Positions 8,747-17,895 are shown, counted from the stretch's first letter. The stretch is DNA of 64,000 nucleotides from a bacterium M00.F.Ca.ET.205.01.1.1 (GCA_004791255.1 SRUQ01000010.1:1-64000); one strand, 5' to 3'. The notes: generated by a model not told the origin, from the letters alone. A program made the numbers and translations.

Positions 8747-9406
8747 TCAGCTCACCGATTGCAGCGGGTCGCCACCGATCTTGGAGAGCTGAATGACCGC
8801 CTGGGTGCGGCTGTCGACGCCGAGCTTCTGCAGTATGGCCGAGACATGCGCCTTGATGGTTGCCTCGGAGACACCAAGCTCATAGGCGATCTGCTTGTTG
8901 AGCAGGCCCTCGGCCAGCATGCCGAGCACGCGGGTCTGCTGCGGCGTCAGCGCCTGCAGGCGCTTGATCAGGTCCGATATTTCGGGGTCGCGCTCGACCC
9001 CGAGATCGATGCCGGCGGGTGCTGCGATGTCGCCGGCCAGCACCGACTGCACGGCGGCACGGATCTCCTCCATGCTGGCCGATTTGGAGATGAAGCCGGA
9101 AGCGCCGAGGTCGAGCGCGCGCCGGATGGTCGCGGGATCGTCATGCGCCGAGACCACCACCATCGGCACCACCGGATGGATGCCGCGCAGCGAGATCAGG
9201 CCGGAGAGGCCGCTTGCGCCCGGCATCGACAGGTCGAGCAGCACCAGATCCACATCCTCGTTGGCCACCACCAGCGCCTTGGCGCTTTCGAAGTCGCCGG
9301 CCTCGTGGATCGCCGCGACGTCGCCGATGCCGGCAAGCGCCTCGCGCAGCGCACCGCGAAACAGCGGATGATCGTCAGCGATGACGAAAGAATAGCCTGA
9401 CGGCAA
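8747..9406 (-). CDS. LuxR/NarL-type response regulator
   Basis: 219 residues. The receiver domain (1-125) has the acidic pair D11-D12 (FVIADDHPLFRGAL), phospho-acceptor D58 (LVLLDLSMPG) and lysine in FISKSAS. The C-terminal LuxR HTH (~150-210) contains LTPQQTRVLGMLAEGLLNKQ and the recognition helix VSEATIKAHVSAIL. It is a DNA-binding output protein activated by phosphorylation. No kinase is adjacent; the orphan hybrid kinase at 2428-5910 is the nearest candidate, three genes away. Confidence 0.9.
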   Translation of the reverse strand: MPSGYSFVIADDHPLFRGALREALAGIGDVAAIHEAGDFESAKALVVANEDVDLVLLDLSMPGASGLSGLISLRGIHPVVPMVVVSAHDDPATIRRALDLGASGFISKSASMEEIRAAVQSVLAGDIAAPAGIDLGVERDPEISDLIKRLQALTPQQTRVLGMLAEGLLNKQIAYELGVSEATIKAHVSAILQKLGVDSRTQAVIQLSKIGGDPLQSVS

Positions 9407-9473
9407 ATGTCCCTCCCCGAATCCCTGATGATTTCTAGGCTTCTTGTGGGATCAGTCAGGTGATTATGAGGGG

Positions 9474-9510
9474 CCGCGCGCCGTTTTCAAGCGGCAAAGC
9501 CGGCGCGCGG
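9474..9510. other. GC-rich hairpin between two minus-strand genes
   Basis: Arms CCGCGCGCCG (9474-9483) and CGGCGCGCGG (9501-9510) form a perfect 10-bp stem 22 bp past the stop of the periplasmic protein gene at 9532. There is no T-run on the minus strand, so it may be a Rho-dependent end or an mRNA-stabilising 3' structure rather than an intrinsic terminator. Confidence 0.5.
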
Positions 9511-9531
9511 CGTTTTCGCTGCTTAAGGCGC

Positions 9532-9960
9532 TTAGGTCTTCTGCGAATTGAGCTGGGTGCCGTCGCCTTTGTCCATGTCCTTGACGATGCCCATGAAGCT
9601 GCGCAGGAAGCGTTCCATGTAGCTCATCGTCTTGTCGAAATCCTCCTCACTCGGCAATTGCGATTCGAGGCGGGCCGACAGCGAGTTCTCGAGCTTGGTG
9701 ACGCGCTCGTCCATGGCCTTCATCGAGGTCTGCAGGCGGTCGACCTCGTCCTGGAAGGCGGCGCGCTCATCGGCCGCCATTTTGCAGACGAGCTGGCCGG
9801 AACGTTCCTCGCAGATCGACATCGCGCCGGTCTGCGTGTCCATGCGGACGTAGCCGTTTTCAGACTTTTCCAGCCGGTAGCGGTCGGTTTCTTCCGAATA
9901 TGCTGAAGCCGCGACCAGCGAGACGAGCGCGGCGGGGATCAATATGTGCTGCAGACGCAT
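9532..9960 (-). CDS. Small exported coiled-coil protein, function unknown
   Basis: 142 residues. MRLQHILIPAALVSLVAASA is a signal peptide with likely cleavage after ASAYS. The mature part has two cysteines (SICEERSGQLVCK), which could form a disulfide, then a heptad-like helix (FQDEVDRLQTSMKAMDERVT) and an acidic tail. It is probably periplasmic. ATG 9960 is chosen because GGAGGA lies just upstream; a second ATG twelve bases further upstream would lengthen the signal peptide N-region. No family is recognised with confidence. Confidence 0.7.
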   Translation of the reverse strand: MRLQHILIPAALVSLVAASAYSEETDRYRLEKSENGYVRMDTQTGAMSICEERSGQLVCKMAADERAAFQDEVDRLQTSMKAMDERVTKLENSLSARLESQLPSEEDFDKTMSYMERFLRSFMGIVKDMDKGDGTQLNSQKT

Positions 9961-10067
9961 GTTGTCCTCCATGGCCAAGGCCTGAAATATCGCATGTTTG
10001 CGCCGGAAATGGGGAAGACCCTTGGCATGGCCTTCCCCGCACGACTGGTTCGGACTATAGCGCAACC

Positions 10068-10415
10068 ATGTCTCAGATTATCTACAAGATAACCCCGGAA
10101 GCGCCGTGGCGCGAGGCCGAAGCGAACGGCCGCTTCTTCGGCGCGCCGATCGATGTCGCCGATGGCTTCATCCACTTCTCCACCGCCCCACAGGCCAGGG
10201 AGACGACCGCCAAACATTTTGCCGGCCAGGCCGGGCTTCTGCTGGTGGCCATCGACGGAGCCCAGCTGGGAGAAGCGCTGAAATACGAGGTCTCGCGTGG
10301 CGGGGCGCTGTTTCCGCATCTCTATGGCGTGCTCGACCTGAATACCGTGCTGTGGGTCAAGCCGCTGCCGCTCGGCGCCGACGGCGCGCACCAGTTCCCG
10401 GAGATGGAGGAATAA
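10068..10415 (+). CDS. DUF952 family protein
   Basis: 115 residues beginning MSQIIYKITPEAPWREAE. The segments DGFIHFSTAPQARETTAKHF and LKYEVSRGGALFPHLYGVLD are the hallmark of DUF952, a small domain related to ADP-ribose-handling folds and of no proven function in this setting. The TAA stop overlaps the ATG of pyrD by one base, so the two genes are translationally coupled. Start chosen at the first ATG matching the family N-terminus. Confidence 0.85.
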   Translation: MSQIIYKITPEAPWREAEANGRFFGAPIDVADGFIHFSTAPQARETTAKHFAGQAGLLLVAIDGAQLGEALKYEVSRGGALFPHLYGVLDLNTVLWVKPLPLGADGAHQFPEMEE

Positions 10416-11494
10416 TGAGCGTGCTCGACCGGCTTGGCCAGAAGCTGCTGTTCACCTTCGACCCGGAAACAGCGCATGGCCTGTCGATCGCAGCGCTGCG
10501 CTGCGGCCTGCCGGTCACCGGGCGACCACTGCGCGACGAACGGCTGAAGCTCAGCCTTTGCGGCCTCGATTTTCCCAACCCCCTCGGCATGGCGGCCGGC
10601 TACGACAAGAACGCCGAGGTGCCCGACGCGCTGCTTGGGCTTGGCTTCGGTTTCGCCGAAGTCGGCACCATCACGCCGTTAGCGCAGTCCGGCAATCCAA
10701 AGCCGCGCATCTTCCGGCTGACGGCGGACGAAGCTGTCATCAATCGGCTGGGCTTCAACAATGAAGGCCACGCGGCCGCCGAAAAGCGCCTTGAGGTGCG
10801 TCAGGGGCGCGGCGGCATCGTCGGCGTCAACATCGGCGCCAACAAGGACAGCGCCGACCGCATTGGCGACTATGAGCGCGGCGTCACGCGTTTCGCCCCC
10901 TACGCCAGCTATCTCACGGTCAACATCTCGTCGCCCAACACGCCCGGCCTGCGCACCATGCAGGCGCGCGAGCAGCTGGGTGAACTCTTGTCACGGATGA
11001 TGGCCGCGCGCGCCCCGGCATCGGCAAAACCACCGCTCTTCCTCAAGATCGCGCCGGATCTGGTCGAGGCCGAACTGGAAGACATCGCCGCCGAGATCGC
11101 CGAGAACAAGATCGACGGCATCATCGTTTCCAACACCACGATTTCGCGGCCCGTGCTGAAGAGCGGCGGCGCGGCGGGCGAGACCGGCGGACTGTCAGGC
11201 AAGCCGCTGTTCGAGCGATCGACCATCGTGCTGGCAAAGATGCGCAAGCTGCTTGGACGTGACATCGCGATCATCGGCGTCGGCGGTGTCGATTCCGCCG
11301 ACGCGGCCCTGGAAAAGATCCGCGCCGGCGCCGATCTCGTCCAGCTCTACACCGGCATGATCTATGCCGGCCCAGCGTTGCCGGGTCGGATCGTCGCCGG
11401 CATGGCGCGCTTTGCCGAGACAGAGCAGCTCAAATCCATTCGCGAATTGCGCGACAGCCGTCTCGATCAGTGGGCGTCGAAGCCGCTCAGCTGA
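10415..11494 (+). CDS. pyrD: Dihydroorotate dehydrogenase (quinone), class 2
   Basis: 359 residues, the usual class 2 length. It oxidises dihydroorotate to orotate using FMN and membrane quinone, the fourth step of UMP synthesis. Visible signatures are NPLGMAAGYDKNAEVPDALL, RLGFNNEGH, VGVNIGANKDS, TVNISSPNTPGLR (class 2 catalytic-serine region), SNTTISRP and the phosphate-binding GVGGVDSADAALEKIRAGA. The N-terminal ~40 residues are the membrane-association helices typical of class 2. The ATG overlaps the upstream stop; GGAGG lies 6 nt before it. Confidence 0.96.
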   Translation: MSVLDRLGQKLLFTFDPETAHGLSIAALRCGLPVTGRPLRDERLKLSLCGLDFPNPLGMAAGYDKNAEVPDALLGLGFGFAEVGTITPLAQSGNPKPRIFRLTADEAVINRLGFNNEGHAAAEKRLEVRQGRGGIVGVNIGANKDSADRIGDYERGVTRFAPYASYLTVNISSPNTPGLRTMQAREQLGELLSRMMAARAPASAKPPLFLKIAPDLVEAELEDIAAEIAENKIDGIIVSNTTISRPVLKSGGAAGETGGLSGKPLFERSTIVLAKMRKLLGRDIAIIGVGGVDSADAALEKIRAGADLVQLYTGMIYAGPALPGRIVAGMARFAETEQLKSIRELRDSRLDQWASKPLS

Positions 11495-12878
11495 ACGCCG
11501 TCCGCATCCGGGTTTGCAGGATCGCCAGCAGGCTGAAGCCGCGCACCAGCAGGAAAACGTGCAGCGTCGCCCACAGGCCGTGATTGCCGAAGGCTGGCGC
11601 GAGCGTGATCAGTGCCGCGGCGAAGACGAGGAACGACAACAGCATCATGTTGCGCATGTCGCGCGACCAGGTCGCGCCGATGAAGACGCCGTCCATCTGG
11701 AAGGCCAGCACACCGCTCAAAGCCGTGAACGCCGCCCACGGCAAATAGGTGTCGGCCACCGCACGAACCTCCGCAGACGTCGTCACCAGTGCGATCAGAT
11801 TTGTGCCGGCCGCCAGCAGAACAAGCGTCGCCAGTGCGGCGAGGCCAAAACCCCAGATCAGCGTCAATTGGACGGCACGCCGGAAAGGCGTTTGCGCCTG
11901 CGCGCCGATGGCACGGCCGGCAAGCTGCTCCGCGGCCGTGGCGAAGCCATCGAGGAAATAGCCGGCGATGAGGAAAAAGTTCATCAGCACCGCGTTGGCG
12001 GCGAGTGTTACGGTGCCGAACTGCGCGCCCTGGCGGGTGAAGAGCGCGAAGGCGGCCAGCAGCGAGAAGGAGCGGATCATGATGTCGCGGTTGAGCGACA
12101 GCATGTGCTTGTAGGCCGCCACGTCGAGGATGCGACGCCGCGACGGCCGCTCCAGCCTGCTGAAGCGGCGCAGAACGATGGCAAGGCCGAGCAGCATGGC
12201 CAGGAATTCGCCGGTCACCGTTGCCCAGGCAACGCCGGCGACGCCCCAGCCGAGCTCAAGGCCAAGCAGGAAACAAAGCAGAATGTTGATGCCGTTGAGC
12301 ACGGCCTGCAACATCAGCCCCAGACCGCCTTCGCCGCGCCCCAGCACATAGCCAAGGATGGCGAAGTTGATCAGCGAAAAAGGCGCGGCGAGCAACCGGA
12401 TATGGATATAGACCGACATCGCCTCGCTGACGCGCGGCTCGGCTCCCATGAACCATTGGCCGCCCACGGCGAAGAGCGGCGCGAAGCCCGCAAGCACGAT
12501 ACCGGCGACGACCGCTATCAGTAGGGCGCGCCAGAACACGGCCTGCTCCTCCAAGGCATCGCCACGCCCGAAAGCCTGCGCGACCAGGCCGGTGGTGCCG
12601 GAACGCAGGAAATTGAAGGTGGTGAAGACCAAGTCGAACACAAGCGCGCCGGCCGCCAGCCCACCGAGCAAGGCGGCATCGCCGAACTGGCCGACGACGG
12701 CCGTATCGACGATGCCGAGCAACGGTGTCGTCAGATAGGCGAGCGTCATCGGCACGGCGATGGCGAGCACCGACCGGTTGGTGACGACGAAAAATCTCGC
12801 GTCGGCTGGGGTTGCACCCTTGTCCAAGGATTGCTGCCTTGCTGATTGCGGCTTGATCGAGGAGCCGATGTGCCCCAT
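11487..12878 (-). CDS. MATE family efflux transporter (DinF-like)
   Basis: 463 residues with about 12 membrane helices in two homologous halves. The first half contains PMTLAYLTTPLLGIVDTAVV and FLRSGTTGLVAQAFG, the second LAANAVLMNFFLIAGYFLDG and FATAAEQLAGRAIG, typical of DinF-type MATE exporters that swap cations for small molecules. The frame is open to a TTG at 12896, but ATG 12878 is preferred. The last 8 bp overlap the 3' end of the convergent pyrD. Substrate unknown. Confidence 0.88.
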   Translation of the reverse strand: MGHIGSSIKPQSARQQSLDKGATPADARFFVVTNRSVLAIAVPMTLAYLTTPLLGIVDTAVVGQFGDAALLGGLAAGALVFDLVFTTFNFLRSGTTGLVAQAFGRGDALEEQAVFWRALLIAVVAGIVLAGFAPLFAVGGQWFMGAEPRVSEAMSVYIHIRLLAAPFSLINFAILGYVLGRGEGGLGLMLQAVLNGINILLCFLLGLELGWGVAGVAWATVTGEFLAMLLGLAIVLRRFSRLERPSRRRILDVAAYKHMLSLNRDIMIRSFSLLAAFALFTRQGAQFGTVTLAANAVLMNFFLIAGYFLDGFATAAEQLAGRAIGAQAQTPFRRAVQLTLIWGFGLAALATLVLLAAGTNLIALVTTSAEVRAVADTYLPWAAFTALSGVLAFQMDGVFIGATWSRDMRNMMLLSFLVFAAALITLAPAFGNHGLWATLHVFLLVRGFSLLAILQTRMRTAFS

Positions 12879-12959
12879 TTTCCGGCCACCGCGCAATCAC
12901 CCTTGCCGTGATGGCCAACCGAAATCCCCGCTCTGGCGCGAGCGCGCCGGATCCAGCCC

Positions 12960-13862
12960 ATGCCCCTGCAGATCGTTCATCACCCCGACTATGACGCCGG
13001 CTTCGCCGCCAACCATCGCTTCCCGATGAGCAAGTACCCGCTGCTGATGGAGGCTTTGCGGGCGCGCGGGTTGGCGGGCGCTGACGCTCTCAACTTCGCC
13101 GACCCGGCGCCGGCGTCATGGCTGAAACTTGCCCACGCGGCCGACTATGTCGACCAGGTCATCGGCTGCCGCGTGCCGGAGAAGATCGAGCGCGAGATCG
13201 GCTTTCCTATCGGTCCGCGTGTGTCGCTGCGCGCGCAGCTTGCCACTGGCGGCACGGTGCTGGCGGCACGGCTGGCGCTCGAGCAGGGCATTGCCTGCAA
13301 CACCGCCGGCGGCAGCCATCATGCGCGGCACGCGCAAGGCGCCGGCTTCTGCACCTTCAACGATGTCGCCGTCGCCTCGCTGCTGCTGCTCGCCGAAGGC
13401 AGCGCACAGAACATCCTGGTCGTCGATCTCGACGTGCATCAAGGTGACGGTACGGCCGACATTCTGCGGGATGAACCGCGCGTGTTCACCTTTTCCATGC
13501 ATGGCGAGCGCAACTATCCCGTGCGCAAGATCGCCTCCGACCTCGATGTTGCCCTGCCCGACGGCACCGGCGATGCCGCCTATCTCGAAAGGCTCTGCGC
13601 CATCCTGCCGGAGCTGTCGGGCAAGGGGCGGTGGGATATCGTCTTCTACAATGCCGGCGTCGATGCGCATGCCGAAGACAGGCTTGGCAGGCTGGCGCTT
13701 TCGAATGATGGGCTGCGCGCCCGCGACGACATAGTCATCAGCCACTTTCGCGCGCTCGGCATTCCTGTCTGCGGCGTCATAGGCGGTGGCTACTCCACCG
13801 ATGTACCCGCACTTGCCGCGCGCCATGCGATCCTGTTCGAGGTGGCTTCGACCTATGCCTGA
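12960..13862 (+). CDS. Histone-deacetylase-family hydrolase
   Basis: 300 residues of the HDAC/acetoin-utilisation/acetylpolyamine amidohydrolase superfamily. Catalytic features are the His pair in TAGGSHHARHAQGAGFCTFN, the zinc ligands in VVDLDVHQGDGTADIL, and the aspartate and glycines in FYNAGVDAHAEDRLG and GVIGGGYSTD. Bacterial members deacetylate small amides; the substrate is unknown. The start MPLQIVHHPDYDAGF matches the family N-terminus, which normally begins at the first strand. It is divergent from the MATE gene (81 bp) and converges with a small membrane protein gene 2 bp away. Confidence 0.88.
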   Translation: MPLQIVHHPDYDAGFAANHRFPMSKYPLLMEALRARGLAGADALNFADPAPASWLKLAHAADYVDQVIGCRVPEKIEREIGFPIGPRVSLRAQLATGGTVLAARLALEQGIACNTAGGSHHARHAQGAGFCTFNDVAVASLLLLAEGSAQNILVVDLDVHQGDGTADILRDEPRVFTFSMHGERNYPVRKIASDLDVALPDGTGDAAYLERLCAILPELSGKGRWDIVFYNAGVDAHAEDRLGRLALSNDGLRARDDIVISHFRALGIPVCGVIGGGYSTDVPALAARHAILFEVASTYA

Positions 13863-13864
13863 GG

Positions 13865-14128
13865 TCACTTCCGGTAGTTGGCCAGCCTGAGCAAGATAAA
13901 GGCCGGAACCACGATCGCGGCACCGAGCAGGATGTAGCCGAGGAAGCGATCGATGGCGTGGAAACCCAGGTTCCACAGGTCGATGAAGAACCTCTGGATG
14001 CCATGGAAGACATCCATCGGCGACCAGCCGAAAGCGTTCATGACCAGGCCGACGAGGAACGACACCACCAGCAGCTTCAGGATCACCCTGAGCGGCGAGT
14101 CGCCGAGAAAGCGCGTCAGTGCGGACAA
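13865..14128 (-). CDS. Small two-helix membrane protein (DUF6460-like)
   Basis: 87 residues: a short amphipathic N-terminus (MSALTRFLGDSPLRVILKLL), a first membrane helix (LLVVSFLVGLVMNAFGW), a short loop, and a second helix (YILLGAAIVVPAFILLRLA). This pattern matches a small conserved inner-membrane protein of Hyphomicrobiales. No catalytic residue is evident and the function is unknown. Confidence 0.75.
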   Translation of the reverse strand: MSALTRFLGDSPLRVILKLLVVSFLVGLVMNAFGWSPMDVFHGIQRFFIDLWNLGFHAIDRFLGYILLGAAIVVPAFILLRLANYRK

Positions 14129-14615
14129 GGTCGTCTCCTGCTTCGGTCACCCGATTGCGACCACGACGCAGGAATACGCACTTGGCCGCCTTGCTTCAAG
14201 CCGGACCATGGCCGTCATCCAGCAACACATAACGGCTCATCGTTTCTCCGCAGGCAAGCCACCGAGGCAGGTATCCGGCCGCAGGTGCGACCATGGGAAC
14301 GCCGGAACGCCACCAAGTCTTAAATTTGCGTAAACAAGATCATTATAATTTATTGAAAATAAAGCACAAAATCTTCCTTTTCCAATCTTGCGCAATGTGG
14401 GTGCAATTTTCGCTTGCGAGACAGTCGGCGTCTTTCAGGTGATGGCCAACGCCGACGCTCTGGTCCACCGCCACTGGTGACAGCCAGTTTCCAGGACCGC
14501 ATGGCCATCCCTGAAGGACACCAAACCGGAGCCTCACAGCCCCCAACTTCCGGGCTCCTCGGGAATTAACCCAGCGTATCGATTGCCGGATGCGCGTTCG
14601 TGTTGGAGTCATGCA
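14129..14615. other. 487-bp intergenic region, no gene seen
   Basis: No frame here has convincing coding character. The stretch at about 14320-14375 is notably AT-rich against the local background and contains TATAAT at 14344-14349, so it may hold a promoter for the outer-membrane protein gene downstream, though no good -35 box is spaced correctly. The rest is unremarkable. Confidence 0.4.
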
Positions 14616-15242
14616 GTGTCCTCTCAAGCAAAGATCGTCCTGACGGCGAGTGTCCTTGCCGTCTGCCTTCTCGGGCCGGCGATGGCCGCCGACCTCACCA
14701 CCCCTGCCTACACCGATCCGCCGGCCTTCCAGTGGAGCGGCGCCTATGTCGGCGTGCATGGCGGGACGGCGTTCACTAAAATGCCGAACCCGTTTGCCGG
14801 CCGCAACGGCTGGAGCGGCGGCGTCCAGGCCGGCTACAACATCCAGACGGGCCCGGCCGTGTTCGGCGCGGAGATCGAAGGGTCCTATCTCGGCGGCGCC
14901 GAACACGATGTGCAAGGCGGCAGGATCAAGGAAAAATGGCGCGGTGCGGCCAAGGCCAAGGCCAAGGCCGGCATGAGCTTCGACCAGACGCTGCTGTTTG
15001 GAACCGGCGGTGTTGCGCTGACCAAGTTCGACAAGAGCGATGGTGTGACAAGCAGCGACGGATGGAAGGGCGGTTACCTCGTCGGCGCCGGCATCGAACA
15101 AGGTTTCGCCGGCGGCCTCTCCGCCAAGGTCGAATACGACTATGTGCGAACGCCCGACGTGGAAACAACATCGGCGCTGGGCAAGTCCAAGGAGACGATC
15201 GGCAGCCATGAGCTGAAAGCCGGCATCAACTACAGGTTCTAG
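14616..15242 (+). CDS. Outer-membrane beta-barrel protein (Omp25/31-like)
   Basis: 208 residues. A signal peptide (KIVLTASVLAVCLLGPAMAA, cleavage after AMAA) precedes an eight-strand-type barrel: FQWSGAYVGVHGGTAF, GWSGGVQAGYNIQTGPAVFG and YLVGAGIEQGFAGGLSAKVE with a final GINYRF ending in Phe, the C-terminal outer-membrane signature. GTG 14616 is preferred over the upstream TTG 14583, as GGAG lies 7 nt before it. Related rhizobial proteins are structural porin-like envelope proteins. A strong GC hairpin follows. Confidence 0.8.
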   Translation: MSSQAKIVLTASVLAVCLLGPAMAADLTTPAYTDPPAFQWSGAYVGVHGGTAFTKMPNPFAGRNGWSGGVQAGYNIQTGPAVFGAEIEGSYLGGAEHDVQGGRIKEKWRGAAKAKAKAGMSFDQTLLFGTGGVALTKFDKSDGVTSSDGWKGGYLVGAGIEQGFAGGLSAKVEYDYVRTPDVETTSALGKSKETIGSHELKAGINYRF

Positions 15243-15256
15243 AGACGGTTTGACCT

Positions 15257-15292
15257 CGATCGCGCGATGTCCGCAACAGCATCGCGCGATCG
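15257..15292 (+). terminator. Hairpin after the outer-membrane protein gene
   Basis: Perfect 12-bp inverted repeat, CGATCGCGCGAT against ATCGCGCGATCG with a 12-nt loop, starting 14 bp after the stop. No clear T-run follows, so termination is likely but not certain; it may instead protect the 3' end. Confidence 0.5.
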
Positions 15293-15354
15293 CAATGTCG
15301 ATGTAATCTTCACCTTCTAGGTCCCGTGCGTGACTTTCACGATGGGAATCAGCA

Positions 15355-15747
15355 ATGTCCACGCATGGCGCCGGCCACCTCTTACGAAGCCCCAAGATCG
15401 TGCTCCTGGCGGTCGCGGTCGCCCTGGCGGGCTGCGCCTCCGACATCATGAAGAACTATGTCGGGCAGCCGGTCGAATCGGTCATTCTCGACTACGGCCC
15501 TCCAACCGCCGTGATCGATATCGGCCAGGGCGAACGCGCCTATCAGTGGCGCAAGATATCCACCAATGCGGTTGCCGGGACGTCGAGCGGCGAGGTCCGC
15601 GAGACAAAACACGGGACTGTCTATGAAGAGACCGAGACGCCGGGCTATATCGAGCGGCAGGAATGCTTCTACACATTCTACGCCCGCGCTTCTGGCGGCC
15701 ACTGGTTCATCACCAATTTCCGCCAGCCGAAGCTGGAGTGCGAATGA
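15355..15747 (+). CDS. Predicted lipoprotein
   Basis: 130 residues. An N-terminal hydrophobic stretch (IVLLAVAVALAGC) ends in a lipobox LAGC, placing the lipidated cysteine near residue 27. The mature part includes VGQPVESVILDYGPPTAVID and AYQWRK, a pattern seen in small rhizobial outer-membrane lipoproteins of unknown function, and two further cysteines (RQECFYTFY and LECE) that could pair. It lies 50 bp upstream of the two-component genes on the same strand and may be co-transcribed. Confidence 0.75.
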   Translation: MSTHGAGHLLRSPKIVLLAVAVALAGCASDIMKNYVGQPVESVILDYGPPTAVIDIGQGERAYQWRKISTNAVAGTSSGEVRETKHGTVYEETETPGYIERQECFYTFYARASGGHWFITNFRQPKLECE

Positions 15748-15796
15748 GGTGCCGTCGCCGGAGACCCCATCCACCCGCGGTTGAAGGAGATCTGAC

Positions 15797-16471
15797 ATGC
15801 GCGTCCTGCTGATCGAGGACGAACCGGAAATGGCCTCGGTGCTGAGGACCGCTCTCGAGCGCCAGGACATCATCGTCGACCACGCCGCGACGTTGGCCGA
15901 TGCCGAGGCCATGGCACGGCTCGGCTATCACGACGCCATGGTGCTGGACCGCCGGCTGCCGGATGGCGACGGCCTCAGCCTGATCCCGCGCCTGCGGGCC
16001 TTACAGGTGGACGCGCCTGTCATCGCGCTGACGGCGATGAGCGGGCTCGACGATCGCGTCGCCGGGCTCGACGCCGGCGCCGACGACTACTTGGTCAAGC
16101 CCTTCGCCACGGTGGAACTGGTGGCGCGGCTCCACGCGCTGCACCGGCGCTCGTTCACGTCACGCGCCAACCAGACGACGGTCGGTCGTCTGACCTATGA
16201 TTTCCGCCACCGCGAGGCGCTGGTCGAGGACCAGCCGCTTGATCTGCCGCGGCGCGAACGGCTGGTGCTCGAAACGCTGATCCGCCGACCGGGCCGGACG
16301 GTCATGCGCGGCGCGCTCGAAGAGGCGGTCTACGCGCTGGACGACGAGATCGGCTCCAATGCGCTGGATGCCCATATTTCGCGGCTGCGCCGCAAGCTCG
16401 ACGATGCCGCCGCAGGCATCGAGATCCGCGCGATCCGCAACCTTGGCTATCTCCTGCGGGCAGCCTCGTGA
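15797..16471 (+). CDS. OmpR/PhoB-type response regulator
   Basis: 224 residues. Receiver domain with acidic E7-D8, phospho-acceptor D51 (AMVLDRRLPDG), T79 region (ALTAMSG) and K101 (YLVKPFA). The C-terminal winged helix (~130-222) has LPRRERLVLETLIRRPGRTV and NALDAHISRLRRKLDD. An AAGGAG site lies upstream of the ATG. Its last four bases overlap the GTG of the kinase gene, so the two are coupled and almost surely a cognate pair. Confidence 0.93.
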   Translation: MRVLLIEDEPEMASVLRTALERQDIIVDHAATLADAEAMARLGYHDAMVLDRRLPDGDGLSLIPRLRALQVDAPVIALTAMSGLDDRVAGLDAGADDYLVKPFATVELVARLHALHRRSFTSRANQTTVGRLTYDFRHREALVEDQPLDLPRRERLVLETLIRRPGRTVMRGALEEAVYALDDEIGSNALDAHISRLRRKLDDAAAGIEIRAIRNLGYLLRAAS

Positions 16472-17895
16472 AGAAGGTCCGCACGCGCTCGCTGCAATGG
16501 GTGCTTGTGCGGCGGCTGATCCTGCTGCAGGCGGCGACGCTTCTGATCTTCATCGTGCTTTGCGCGGCAGCTCTGTGGATCGCCAATCCGCGGCTGCTGA
16601 TCGACAACGAGGCCGCGGCCGCGGCCGTCAAGGATGCCGTCGACCGCGACAGTAACGGCAGACTGATCGTCCGTGACACGCAGGAACTTGCCGCGTTTCG
16701 CGAGAGCTATCCCAATGTCTGGTACATCGTTCGCGACGCCAGCCAGAGCGTCCGCTTCGGCACCATACCCGATGTCTACACCAGGGGATTCGGCGACCTG
16801 CTCGGCGAGGCCGATCACGCAACGATCGGCTTCTCCGACAACGACATGCGGCCGGAAGCCTATATCGAAAAGGCTTCGACCAAGGCGGGCACTGTGCAGA
16901 TCATCGCCGCCACGCAGTCGTGGCGCCAGGAGACAGACGGGCTCGAGATCAACATTTCGGCCACCGTCGAAGTCGCCAGGAACCCGGACGGTAGCAGGAA
17001 CTGGGAGCGTGCTTTGCCGGCGCTCGCCCTCGTCATCGCGATCCTGCTTTTGCCGATCATCCTGGTCATGGGCACCACCACGCTGGTGACGACGCCGGCA
17101 GTCGTGCGCCGCTCGCTTGCCGGCCTTGTCGACACCGTGCGCCAGGCGGCGCGCATCGATGTCGGCACACGGGCCATGCAACTGCCGGTCAAGCAGGTGC
17201 CGCAGGAAATCGCGCCGCTGGTCCAGGCCTTCAACGAGGCGCTGGCGCGGCTCGCCCAAGGCTATGACCGGCACAACCGCTTCCTCACCGACGCGGCGCA
17301 TGAGCTGCGCACGCCGATCGCCATCCTGCGCACGCGCGCCGAATTGCTGAAACAGGAGCCGCAGAGCATGCGCCTGCTGCACGACATCGAGCGCCTGTCC
17401 CATCTTGCCCAACAGTTGCTCGATCATCAGTTGCTCGACCGCCCGATGGACCAGCGCCAGATCGTCGATCTTGCCGACCTAGTCAGCCGGGTCGCCGCCG
17501 ACTTCGCGCCGCTTGCCATCGAGGCCGGCTACGACCTTGCCTTCGAGCCTTCACCCGATAAGGCGCATGTCGAGGTCAACGTGCTGCAGATCGAGCGGGC
17601 GCTCGCAAATCTCGTGCGCAACGCGATAGAGCATGGCGGCGGCGGCGGTACGATCACCATAGCGATCAACGGGACCGGCGGCGTCGAAGTCCGCGACGAA
17701 GGTCCGGGCATCCCGGCGGACGAGCATGAAAACGTCTTCGAGCCCTTCTACCGCCTGCAGCCGCAATCGCGCGGAGCAGGACTGGGGCTGAATCTTGCCC
17801 GGCAGATCGCGCTGCTGCATGACGGGACGATCCGGATCCTGACCGGCTCATGGCGCGGCGCCCGCATCCGCATGGACCTGCCGGTCCATTCCTGA
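16468..17895 (+). CDS. Sensor histidine kinase
   Basis: 475 residues. First membrane helix ~19-38 (LILLQAATLLIFIVLCAAAL), a periplasmic sensor region of ~135 residues, a second helix ~180-202, a HAMP-like linker, HisKA with FLTDAAHELRTPIAILRTRA (phospho-acceptor His ~275), and HATPase_c with NLVRNAIEHGGGGG, VRDEGPGIP and GAGLGLNLAR. It autophosphorylates and signals to the overlapping OmpR-type regulator. GTG start overlaps the regulator stop. The stimulus is unknown; the outer-membrane protein and lipoprotein genes upstream hint at an envelope role, which is inference. Confidence 0.92.
   Translation: MKKVRTRSLQWVLVRRLILLQAATLLIFIVLCAAALWIANPRLLIDNEAAAAAVKDAVDRDSNGRLIVRDTQELAAFRESYPNVWYIVRDASQSVRFGTIPDVYTRGFGDLLGEADHATIGFSDNDMRPEAYIEKASTKAGTVQIIAATQSWRQETDGLEINISATVEVARNPDGSRNWERALPALALVIAILLLPIILVMGTTTLVTTPAVVRRSLAGLVDTVRQAARIDVGTRAMQLPVKQVPQEIAPLVQAFNEALARLAQGYDRHNRFLTDAAHELRTPIAILRTRAELLKQEPQSMRLLHDIERLSHLAQQLLDHQLLDRPMDQRQIVDLADLVSRVAADFAPLAIEAGYDLAFEPSPDKAHVEVNVLQIERALANLVRNAIEHGGGGGTITIAINGTGGVEVRDEGPGIPADEHENVFEPFYRLQPQSRGAGLGLNLARQIALLHDGTIRILTGSWRGARIRMDLPVHS

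Noticed and set aside
14343..15449. A 368-codon open frame antisense to the outer-membrane protein gene
   Set aside because: It covers a gene with a clear signal peptide and barrel pattern on the other strand; its own translation shows no domain.
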